From NCBI GenBank assembly GCA_964036665.1, contig OZ038528.1, positions 7,322,501 through 7,386,500 on the forward strand: DNA of 64,000 bases. The letters are read 5' to 3'. This DNA is from Gordius sp. MW1. Taxonomy: Eukaryota > Nematomorpha > Gordioida > Gordea > Gordiidae. The notes beneath the pieces were generated by a model. It searched no databases. It was not told where the DNA came from and was given only the letters and a program-made list of their open reading frames with translations. Shown here in pieces: positions 36,901 through 47,400 of the stretch (the first letter of the stretch is position 1; each line of letters begins with the position of its first letter). A program made the translations under genes and the position numbers.

Positions 36901-39512
36901 AACGCTACCGGAACTCAACCCCGTGATTGGGGCAAAGCCTTGTGTGGCGCCGATAGCTTGGCCCGAAGGCTCTGCGTCGACAGCGATTGTAGGGGCAGGC
37001 ACGGCAAGAATAGCTACCTAGATGACGGTAACACTCGGTTTTTTATGAAGCACACTTTTCAGCCAATCTACCTATATATGGTACTTTGGATGTGGAGTGT
37101 TGTAATATTATTATTAGGGCTTTTGAATATAAGAATTTTTATAAACTTTCTGGGTACTTTTTTAAATTGAATAACGTTTATTTGCTATTTTCACCCTGAG
37201 CTCTTGAATATAAAGGGTTTTCATTTGCAAATTTTGGCTACTTTTTTGAAATTGGACAAGTCGTATTTGACTTTTCTTTTTTCACTCTAATTTAGCTAAA
37301 CTTTGCTCAAGTCTGTTTTACCTGAAAAATCTTGTTATTAGTATTCCAACTAATTTTATATATAATACTGCGAATTAAATATATGAATCCTTTAAAAAGT
37401 CATCTCAGTTGTGTGCATACATTTTTAAAGCATTGTTTACATCTTCATTTATTTTGTTTATTTATGTGATGTTTATATTAGAAAAATCTCATTTTCTCAA
37501 AATATAAAAATTTGGTGGGATTATTCTAAAAGCTCATTTGTCATGTTCAATTCATAAATTATACTTATTAAATAATTACTTGTTAATTAGTTAAATATCC
37601 TAATTATATTTAAGTTTACACTATTCATTGATTACAATAAATTTATTAATTTTAGAGTATGAATGCGATGAAATTTTAACGTACGAAGAAGTCGAGTTAT
37701 ATTATCCCCGGCCTGACAGGAAAAGGCCCATTGTGCTAATTGGACCTCCGGACATAGGAAGGCACGAACTACGGCAAAAATTGATGGAAAGTTTTCCCGA
37801 TCGCTTTTCAGCTGCTGTTCCTCGTATGTTAATTATCCTCCTTTTATCTTTCTTAAACTAATTTGTTTAAATAACTGGTTTTTATACCGTTAATGCTATT
37901 TTTTGCACAAAACAATTGTGCTTGTGTCATATCTTATAATATACTAAATTACATTGTTTTGTCAGTTTTTCCCTCTTTTAGAAAAACATCTTATTTTTTT
38001 CTAATTTTAAAACGTTAAAATACGAAATGGGTCTTAAATATTTACATATGTTATTTAGACACCAGCAGGGCTCAAAAATTTGGTGAAATAGATGGGCAAG
38101 ATTACCATTTTTTGAATAGACAGGCTTTCGAATCCGACATTATGGCTGGGAAGTTTGTGGAGCATGGGGAATTCGAGAAAAACTTGTATGGCACTAGCCT
38201 GGCTGCTATAAAACGCGTCGTGGATTCTGAAAAAAGTTGTATTCTAAATCTACACCCTCAAGTACATGATGATGATATAATAATTCATTTGCAAATTGGA
38301 AGATTTAATGCTTAAGCTTTTTTACTTGTTGAATAAATTTATAAAGACGATAAAAATGGTGGTGGGGTTAACAACAAATTTAAATTGCCTTACAGTTTGA
38401 GTAAAATATCTTGAAATTTCAATTTATTTATGTTCTACCAAACCAAAAGCGTAAAATGTTTAACAATCAAGGGATTGAAGATATAAGAATAAATAGGAAA
38501 ATAAGATATATTTTTTGATTTCTCTTTAAACGACGATTCATTAGGCTTAAAGCTTGCCAAAGTTGTTGCTATTATCGGGAGTGAGATGTGATCGAATAAA
38601 TAAATGGTTACCTATTAAATGTATTTTTGGAAAGATTTGCGTCGAAAGAGATTTTAGACTCGGTGAAAGTGACTTCATTAAAATTATACGTCATTTACTA
38701 TCGGAGGAAGACTGAGTGGCCGGCTTATCGGTTTTTATGAGTAATTTATACAGATTTGATCGTCTAATAAATGGCAAGTATCCATATCGAGCGGAGTGTT
38801 TTTATGTAGCATATGTCTGTGTAAAATGCGTAATAATACGATTAATAAGCTCCATTTAATGCCACCTTTTATTTTTAAAGTCATTGAAAATTCTGTACCA
38901 TTCCGACCTCATGCCATACGTGGTTTTCGTTGCGCCGCCTAACATTGAAAAATTGAAGATTATCCAAGAGAAGCGAGGCGTTCACAAAAAGGTAAAGGCA
39001 CAGACTAATCTAAACTTTTATTCTTTGAATGCGGAGAGGCTGCTTATTAACCAAAGAGATATATTTTCAATTTTTAGATACCAGTTGGAATATTTTGTAT
39101 ATATAGTTTACTTGCATATTTTGCGAAAAAATACAACCTTAAGGCATCCAGAGAATTAATAAAATGCAGTTTGTTTATCTTATATATTTATTTTATCAAT
39201 ATTTTGCTATAGGACGAGGAACTTGCGGAAATTATCGAAAAGGCGCGTGAGATTGAAGATAATTTTGGACATTACTTCGACATGATTATCATAAACACCG
39301 ACCTGAATAAGACGTACAATCAGTTATTGGAAGAAATCAATAGGATAGAATGCGAACCTCAATGGGTGCCCAAGCCTTGGCTACATCTTTACCCACCCAC
39401 TCCACCCGATAACGATGAAACATTCGGAAACCCTAATCAATATAATCCCAACCTCGATTCCCTATATCCCAATCATAGAAGCCTGAGCGGAAGGCATAAA
39501 TTTATTCCCTAA
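21860..39512 (+). CDS. PALS1: PALS1/MPP5 (Stardust) MAGUK scaffold, 5' end missing
   Basis: Membrane-associated guanylate kinase that holds the Crumbs polarity complex at the apical membrane. Exons by splice site and phase: 21860-21969, 28604-28658, 30847-31206, 31430-31738, 33552-33820, 34424-34798, 35267-35472, 35794-35857, 36184-36383, 36681-37027, 37656-37823, 38059-38261, 38881-38991, 39213-39512 (TAA). This gives 1,024 residues with all phases agreeing. Order: half PDZ, charged/Ser-rich linker, coiled segment and NPAF (like the Par6-binding ECR1/ECR2), L27N, L27C, PDZ ([11 protein letters not shown]...[15 protein letters not shown]), SH3 ([17 protein letters not shown]), long Asn-rich hook, guanylate kinase ([29 protein letters not shown]) and QWVPKPWL. 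Exons from 31430 on are secure. The two most upstream exons are an inference. The C-terminus runs about 30-40 residues past the usual end. AATAAA at 40014 could serve polyadenylation. Confidence 0.9.
21970..28603. other. long intron or intergenic spacer, no coding signal
   Basis: AT-rich, stop-dense on both strands. Apart from the degenerate MITE at 26714 and poly-G tracts at about 27300, I see nothing. Confidence 0.5.
26714..26885. repeat. degenerate CATGGGCG-family MITE
   Basis: GATGGGCATAGCCAATAGGG at the left, then the poly-G/GGCAGGGAGGGGC and TTTGCCCCTCCCTAAAT blocks typical of the family. The right end is eroded. It lies in the long intron 21970-28603. Confidence 0.5.
28604..28658 (+). 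CDS. small exon completing the upstream PDZ domain
   Basis: Bounded by GCATCGATAG and the strong donor GTAAGC. In phase 0, as required by the exon at 21860, it reads [18 protein letters not shown], which fits the end of helix B and strand 6 of a PDZ domain. It ends in phase 1, which matches the acceptor at 30846 (CATTAG) but not the one at 30812. The overlapping 84-codon frame starting at 28560 is an alternative reading that I consider spurious. Confidence 0.55.
28961..30443. mobile_element. palindromic foldback transposon (1.48 kb) in PALS1 intron
   Basis: Arms of about 560-570 bp (28961-29530 and about 29870-30443) are inverted copies around a unique centre of about 340 bp. Ends GGGCCATTCC and GGAATGGCCC, with AGTA on both sides (28957-28960 and 30444-30447) as a probable 4-bp duplication. 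Both arms encode the same nonsense peptide ([20 protein letters not shown]) on opposite strands, a simple consequence of the symmetry. No transposase recognised. Confidence 0.85.
31300..31350. mobile_element. one end of a CATGGGCG-family MITE
   Basis: CCCCCCCTGGCTACGCCCAT matches the right end of the family. No left end is visible. It lies in the short PALS1 intron 31207-31429. Confidence 0.5.
33359..33501. mobile_element. hAT-like MITE, CATGGGCG family, in PALS1 intron
   Basis: Left end AATTGGCGTAGCC, right end TGGCCACGCCCATG, flanks AATTTAAA and AATCTAAG (6 of 8 match). An older copy. It ends 50 bp before the exon that starts at 33552. Confidence 0.65.
34843..35003. mobile_element. hAT-like MITE, CATGGGCG family, in PALS1 intron
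   Basis: Left end CATGCGCGTAGCCAGC, right end TTGGCTACGCTCATA, flanked by ATAATATC and ATCATATC (7 of 8 match). Lies 44 bp after the exon ending at 34798. Confidence 0.7.
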
Positions 39513-41421
39513 AAGCTGTCCCTTTTTATTATTGTCATCGAAGTTTTGTATACATTCCGGTCAGCATATTATAACGTTTTGCAGAAACGTCTGTTACATC
39601 CCTCATATAGCTTATCCCTGTTATCCAACAAATTTTGGCACTTTTACAGGAATGGGGAATATAACGCGGGGAACGATAGATATTACAAAGCGTGCTAATA
39701 ATAATTGAATCGCATGCGTGCCTTTTTGTACATAAGATTACCTATACATTTTGTTGTCGATTTTATGAAACCCACCACCACCATTCCAAAATTCGTTTTT
39801 CTCCGTTTCGTTTTATTGAGCATCTACCGAATTATACGCACCGATCAAGCAAATCCAATAATTTGTATATAATTTATACTACCATCTTGTATGCTATTTG
39901 AAATTGTTGCCCCTGATGTGTTTTAATTATACAACTTATCAAACCAATTTTAATCTAATTTTTAAATAGATCATATGTTTATTTTTTGAAATATCTTAAA
40001 GAGAACCGTCTAAAATAAATTTTACCCTCGAACAAAATTTTATAAATTTAACATTTAAAAGTAAAAATAATCGCTTTTAATTTTGTTTAAAAATCGTTCT
40101 CTTCTGCAATATAGCAAAAATGGTCGCCACTATATAATTGTGAAGAAATTGCAATATGTGTCAATTTTGTTTTTAAAAACAATTAAAAGTGCCCACTTTT
40201 ATTTTTTCAACATCCTTAAGGGCGTGTTTTATTTACCAACCCGAACTTAAAATTCACTATACCAATTATGCATTATATCTTTTTTAACCTTTATTTATTT
40301 ATAGTCAGTAGCATTTTTTATCCTCTTATTCATTTATTTCGCACTTGTGAAATACTTTAAAAATTTTAGCTGGTTTAGAAATTATTTTATTAATTTTAAA
40401 ATATTTATTCTTTTAAATAAACCGATGTGAAAATCGCATGCGCAAGGAGCGGGGTAAAGGTTGAGTCGCCCCCAATTCTAAATTAATTTTTTTTATTTAT
40501 ATAAGAAACTTAATAACTGGTTAAATTATGTGTTATAATATAATTAATTAAACAAGCAAATTTATATAAACTTAAGTTATATTTTATGCGGTAAAATATA
40601 TAATTCTACGGTTTTATAGAACTTTTCCCACCTTTGAGGGTTTTTACAATGAGATATCGTAAGTTCACTCAAGTTTAACTTCAAAACGATTGATATACAT
40701 TATTTCTGTCCGTCGGATTTAAAATAATAGAATTTATTAGTACAATATTTAAATAATATTCAGAAATAAAATTTGAATGTGTTAAAAAAATTCTTTTATC
40801 TTCACAACATTTAATTTAAAAAGATCACTCTAAAAAGAATGAATTCTAAATAACCTATAAAGGCGAATAAATTTTTGTCCAGAAATTATTAAAGGTGACC
40901 ATGGGCGTAGCCAGGGGGGGCGGCCCCCCCTCCTAAATGGCGAAAAAAAATTTTCAATGCAAAAAGCCATAAAAATTAAAAAAATTTATGTTTTGCCCCC
41001 CCCCCCCTAATCCAAAACCTGGCTACGCCAATGAAGTTGACTTATATCCGTCCTATCCTGAGTTGCCAAGAAATAAAATATATTTTGTTCTTGCATCAGA
41101 AGGAGCATCCTTAACATTTAAACCCCAAAATTCGCCCTTCTTGATAAAATTAGCTGATTCTAGGTGTCCATATAATATATAGACCCGTCATTTTTCTCTC
41201 CTTACTCACCATTTTTATTCTCCACAGAACAAATGCATACATAGAATTGAAATATAATTTTTATTTGCATGTTAAAGAATATGAATACTAAGTTTTAATA
41301 TTCTGTTTATTATATTGTTGCTTCATATAGATGTAATGGATATTGTTGGAATGTTGTTGTTAACAAGCCTTAAAAAAATATGGATGGATGTATTAATTTC
41401 ATGTGATTAAGCGAATTGATA
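39513..41421. other. PALS1-bestrophin spacer
   Basis: Contains the probable PALS1 3' UTR (AATAAA at 40014 and 40416) and one MITE. Promoter elements for bestrophin are not recognisable by eye. Confidence 0.5.
40900..41032. mobile_element. hAT-like MITE, CATGGGCG family
   Basis: Ends CATGGGCGTAGCCAGG and CCTGGCTACGCCAATG, flanks AAGGTGAC and AAGTTGAC (7 of 8 match). The interior is mostly poly-G, A-rich and poly-C. It lies about 390 bp upstream of the bestrophin start codon. Confidence 0.8.
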
Positions 41422-44400
41422 ATGACTGTCACATATTCGGCAGATGTAGCTACGGAATCCTTTTCCGTTTTTTGGAAAATTTTGTTCAGGTGGAAAGGTA
41501 CCGTTTATAAAATATTGTGGAAAGAGTTCTTAATATTTGTCGTGGCTTATCTATCAATCAACGTCATCTATCGGTATGTTCATTCATTATATATAGTATA
41601 AGTAAAAATAATTTTAACAACAATTATGACCTTTTAAGCATTAATAAGAAAATTGTGCCATCTAGCGGTAATTTTGTTCTTTAAACCTCAATGGCTTATA
41701 AAAGATTTGGGGAAAATGGCTAAAATTGAAAAATAAGTATATTATTTAGGGTATTTATACATTAAAAAGTTATCCGCACTTTAAATTGTTGTTGGGAAAT
41801 AGTTGTCTTTAACGATTGCGCCTAAAATGACCTTATAATAATCGAAAATAAATCTTATTTCTGAAAGTTTCGCTTTTTTTTTGCAAGCAAATTTTTTTAT
41901 AAGTATCATTAATTTTTCTAAAAATTAAATGGGAGTAATCTGATTTTAAAAGATCAATCAATATTGATTATTATTAATAAACTTGGGCCTTCGGCCCTCG
42001 TGGGAAGGGGAAGGGGGGAACGAAACTCATCTATACTCCGTATAAACGTAGCATATTTGCTATGCAATTTATGGGCGAGAATGCCTATAGGGGGGTTTTA
42101 AATGCAAAATAATTGGACTGAGGCGCATAGGGTAAATATCAATGTTAACCAATTCCAAATTGAAAAAAAAATTAAAATTTTGAATCACAATTTGGCCAAT
42201 GGTCATTTGTCCCAATGGTAAGTAGCCAGGACACGGTTAAAATCGTATTATCAATGGTATTAACAAGAACATTATATTAATTTAATTTTAAAAAAAATAA
42301 AAAATTTGCCCTCGCCGGGATTCGAACTCACATCAGTAGAGGCATAGGCTTTTGTAGGGGCACAGGGACCCATATCAGTAGAGGCATAGGCCCTTGTAGG
42401 GGAGGGCATAGGGTAATTATAAATGTTAACCTAATATACCCAATTCAAAAACGGAAAAAAAATTTCGATTTATTTGGCCAATGGTCATTTTTTTCATTGG
42501 CCAGTAGCCTGCGGACGGTCAAAAAGTCACATTATCACTGGTATTAACAAGAACAAAATTTAAATTTAATTAAAAAAAAATTCGTCCTCTCCTGGGATTG
42601 AATTCGAACCTCCAGGTCAGAAAGCTGGGGCAAATAACTTGGTGGACGGACGGACGGACGGACAACGGACGGACAACAAAAAACGAGCCCATAAATTGCA
42701 TAGCAATTAACAATTAAGGCTCGCTTTTTGTTGTCCGTCCCTTCCCGTCCGTCCGTCCGTCAATTTTTTGTTTTTGAATTGGTATATTAGGATAACATTC
42801 ATAATTACCCTATGCCCTCCCCTACAAGGGCCTATGCCTCTACTGATATGGGTCCCTGTGCTCCCCCCCCCCCTACAAAAGCCTATGCCTCTTCTGATGT
42901 GGGTTCGAATCCCGGCGAGGGCAAATTCTTAATTGCTGGTTTACTGATTAACTTTGGATTGGGAATTAAATAATATATTTATGCTTATTAAAAAACTCGG
43001 GCCTTCGGCCCTCGTGGGAAGGGGGAGAAGGGAAGGGGAAGGGAAGGGGAGGAGGGGAAGGGAAGATGGGACGACTCATCTATACTCCGTATAAATGTAT
43101 CATATTTGCTATGCAATTTATGGGCGAGAAAGGTAGGAAGGGGTGAGAATGCCTATAGGGGGGTATTAAATGCCTAATGATTAATTAATTATTTATACAA
43201 ATTTTCCATTTATAGGCAAAATTTAATATAGGCAAAATGTAATATAGGCAAGGGTTAGGGTTAGATTTAGTGTTTGCATCTAGTTGCGTATTACATTAGT
43301 TTTTATGGCCTTTAGTGATTATGGGTCTAACAAACATTATATTATAAAACATTACAATGTTAAGAATTTGCAGAATTGTTGGGAGAAATTTTTTGTTGAA
43401 TTTGAACAATTTTTAATTAAAAAAATCAAAAATTTGGCCAATAGTCATTTTTTCTCCATTGGTCAGTACCAACAGATACTCTATAAGTCAATGATAGCCA
43501 AAAAAACGGGGAAAAAAATTTTGATGCTCACTTTGGCCATTGGTCATTTTTTTCCATTGGTCAGCAGCCAGCACACGGTAAAAGTGGATATAAATTCATA
43601 AGAGTAAAAAAAACGGGAAAAAAATTTTCGAAACACATTTTGGCCAATGGTCATTTTTTTCCATTGGTCAGCAGCGAGGACACGGTAAAAGTGGATATAA
43701 ATTCATAATAGTCAAAAAAAAAACGAAAAAAAAATTTTCGAATCACATCTTGGCCAATGGTCATTTTATTCCATTGGTCAGCAGCCAGCGGACGGCCAAA
43801 AAGTCATAATAGCAATGGTAGGAACAGGAACAATCATGATAGTCAAAAAAAAACGAAAAAAATAATTTTGATTCACATTTTGGTTAATGGTCATTTTTTC
43901 CATCGGTCAGGAGCCAGCGGACGGCCAAAAATTCTTATTATCAATGATAGTAACAAGAACAATTATAAGAGTCAAAAAAAACTCCGGGATTCTAATTAAA
44001 AAACTAGTTAAATTGCATAGCAATTAAAAGTAAACAACTTTTATTTATGTTTATTATATAAAACTGGCCTTCGGCCCTCGTGGGAAGGGGGAGGGGAGAA
44101 GGGAAGGGGGGACGACTCATCTTTACTTCGTATAAATGTATCATATTTGCTATGCAATTTATGGGCGAGAAAGGTGGGAAGGGGCGAGAATGCCTATAGG
44201 GGGGTATTAAATGCCTAATGATTAATTAATTATTTATACAAATTTTCCATTTATAGGCAAAATGTAATATAGGCAAAATGTAATATAGGCAAGGGTTAGG
44301 GTTAGATTTAGTGTTTGCATCTAGCCTATTACATTAGTTTTTACGGCCTTTAGTGATTATGGGTCTAACAAACATTATATTATAAAACATCACAATGTTA

Positions 44401-47400
44401 AGAATTTGCAGAATTGTAGGGAGAAATTTTTGTTGAATTTGAACAATTTTTAATTAAAAAAATCAAAAATTTGGCGAATGGTCATTTTTTCTCCATTGGT
44501 CAGTACCAACAGATACTCTATAAGTCAATGATAGCCAAAAAAACGGAAAAAAAAATTTGATGCTCACTTTGGCCAATGGTCATTTTTTTCCATCGGTCAG
44601 CAGCCAGCACACGGTAAAAATGGATATAAATTCATAAGAGTAAAAAAAAACGAAAAAAATTTTTTCGAATTTATTCGATTGGGCAGCAGCCAGACACGGT
44701 AAAAGTGGATATAAATTCATAATAGTCAAAAAAAAATGAAAAAAAAATTTTCGAATCACATTTTGGCCAATGGTCATTTTATTCCATTGGTCAGCAGCCA
44801 GCGGACGGCTAAAAAGTCATAATAGCAATGGTAGGAACAGGAACAATCATAATAGTCAAAAAAAACGAAAAAAATAATTTCGATTCACATTTAGGCCAAT
44901 GGTCATTTTTTCCATCGGTCAGGAGCCAGCGGACGGCCAAAAAGTCATAATAGCAATGGTAGTAACAGGAATAATCATAATAGTCAAAAATAAACGAAAA
45001 AATAAACTCGGATTCACATTTTGGCCATTGGTTATTTTTTTCATTGGTCAGCAGCCAGCGGACGGCCAAAAAGTCTTATTATCAATGATAGTAACAAGAA
45101 CAATTGTAATAGTCAAAACTCAAACGAAAAAAAAACTTGGAATCACATTTTGGCCAATGGTCATTTTTTCCATCGGTCAGCAGCCAGCGGACGGCCAAAA
45201 AGTCATAATAGCAATGGTAGTAACAGGAACAATCATAATAATCAAAAAAAAACGAAAAAATAAACTTGGAATCACATTTTGGCCAATGGTCATTTTTTCC
45301 ATCGGTCAGCAGCCAGCGGACGGCCAAAAAGTCATAATAGCAATGGTAGTAACAGGAACAATCATGATAATAAAAAAAAACGAAAAAATAAACTTGAATT
45401 CACATTTTGGCCAATGGTCATTTTTTTCATTGGTCAGCAGCCAGCAGACGGCCAAAAAGTCATAATAGCAATGGTAGTAACAGGAACAATCATAATAGTC
45501 AATAAAAAACGATAAAATAAACTTGGATTCACATTTTGGCCAATGGTCATTTTTTCTTTGGTCAGCAGCCAGTGGACGGCCGAAAAGTCGTATTAGCAAT
45601 GGTAGTAACAGGAACAATCATAATAGTCAAAAAAAAGAAAAAAGAAACATGGATTCACATTTTGGCCAATGGTCATTTTTTTCATTGGTCAGCAGCCAGC
45701 AGACGGCCAAAAAGTCTTATTATCAATGGTAGTAACAAGAACAATCATATGAGTCTAAAAAAACTCCGAGATTCTAACCCAAACCCTTGTAGTGGAGGGC
45801 ATAGGGTAATTATAGCAATTAATATCAATGTTACCCAATTCAAAAACGAATAGATATACTTATGCATTAATTTAACGTAGCAATTAAAACCCGACCCCGC
45901 CCGAAAGCGAGGGAGATAGAGATGAGGGGTGGGGCACCTCTTAATTTAAAAAATAACAGAGCGAGGGAGATAGAGATGAGGGGTGGGGCACCTCTTTCTC
46001 ATGCATTAATTTAAAAAATCGATAACCTAATATATCCAATGCAAATAGATAGGGATGGACGGACAATGGACGGACGGACGGACAACCAAAAAACGAGCCC
46101 ATAAATTGCATAGCAATTAATAGATAATTTAACAAATCTTATATATAAAACACCGAGGGAGATAGAGATGAGGGGTGGGGCACCTCTTATGCATTAATTT
46201 AAAAAATAACACAGCGAGGGAGATAGAGATGAGGGGTGGGGCACCTCTTTCTTATGCATTAATTTAAAAAAATCGATAACCTAATATACCCAATGCAAAT
46301 AGATAGGGGGACGGACGGACAACGGACGGACGGACGGACGGACACCAAAAAACGAGCTCATAAATTGCATAGCAATTAATAATTAAATTTTCCTCTATCA
46401 GATATATCCATCTAATACTTTTTTATAGGATAGACTATTTTTCTAAACAATTTTTCAACTAAATTAGGCCTCTATATTTGACAATATTTAAACAAAATTT
46501 AAAAGCACCTTTCCTTCAGTTTATATATTGTTCCTAAACAGGTTGTTTTTAAAAAATGTCTGTCACGTCTACCCATTCTAGTATATCTGTAAAATAAATT
46601 GATTTTTAAATCATTTGTAACTTCTTATAAAAGATACACTTAATTCATTCCAAAATTTTAAGGGTGGGTATAAAAAATAGCGAAATTCATCGTCGTCGAT
46701 TCGAATCAGCCGTGTTCACGTGCCAACAAATAGCAGACGGCATACCCATAGCATTCATATTGGGTTTTTACATTACCATAGTGGTAAATCGATTTTGGGA
46801 CAGGTACGATACGCTACCCTGGCCCGACACTTTAGGCTTTTGCGTCAGTTCATTTATCATGGGACAAGATGAGAGGGGCCGTGTCCTAAGGCGAACCCTC
46901 ATACGGTACGTTAACGTGACTTACATACTGCTGATGCGACAAATAGCGACTTCGGCTAAAAAACGTTTCCCCACCCTTCAACACCTCGTCGATTCGGGTG
47001 TACTGTTGCCTAACGAAAAGGAAGCCTACGACAACATCAAATGTCCCTACCCCAAATGGTGGATCCCTTTGGCTTGGTGCAGCACCATTGTGGCGTTGTG
47101 CAAAAAGGAGGGCAGGATAAAGGACGATTATTCAGGTTCGAGGCTGGTCTCCGAGATTAGCGCTTATAATACGTCTTGTAGACGAACCTTCGATTACGAC
47201 TGGGTTTGCATCCCCTTGGTCTATACTCAAGTATAATAAGGAATAACGTTTAATCAATACAATTTTGATAACTTAGTAAATTGTGAGAAATGGTTTCGAA
47301 ATTAATTAAGAGTTTTATAGTGTACCTTAAATTATTCTATATTTATCGTGACATTCTGTAATCTTTATTCCAAACCACTTTATTAAGGTTGTCATTATAG

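Noticed and set aside
40900..41182. 64-codon frame upstream of bestrophin as an extra first exon
   Set aside because: Starts within a MITE and has no bestrophin similarity. The canonical MTVTYSADVA start is at 41422.
44899..45465. 188-codon open frame
   Set aside because: Translation of the 128-bp minisatellite. The same words recur in other frames and on the other strand.
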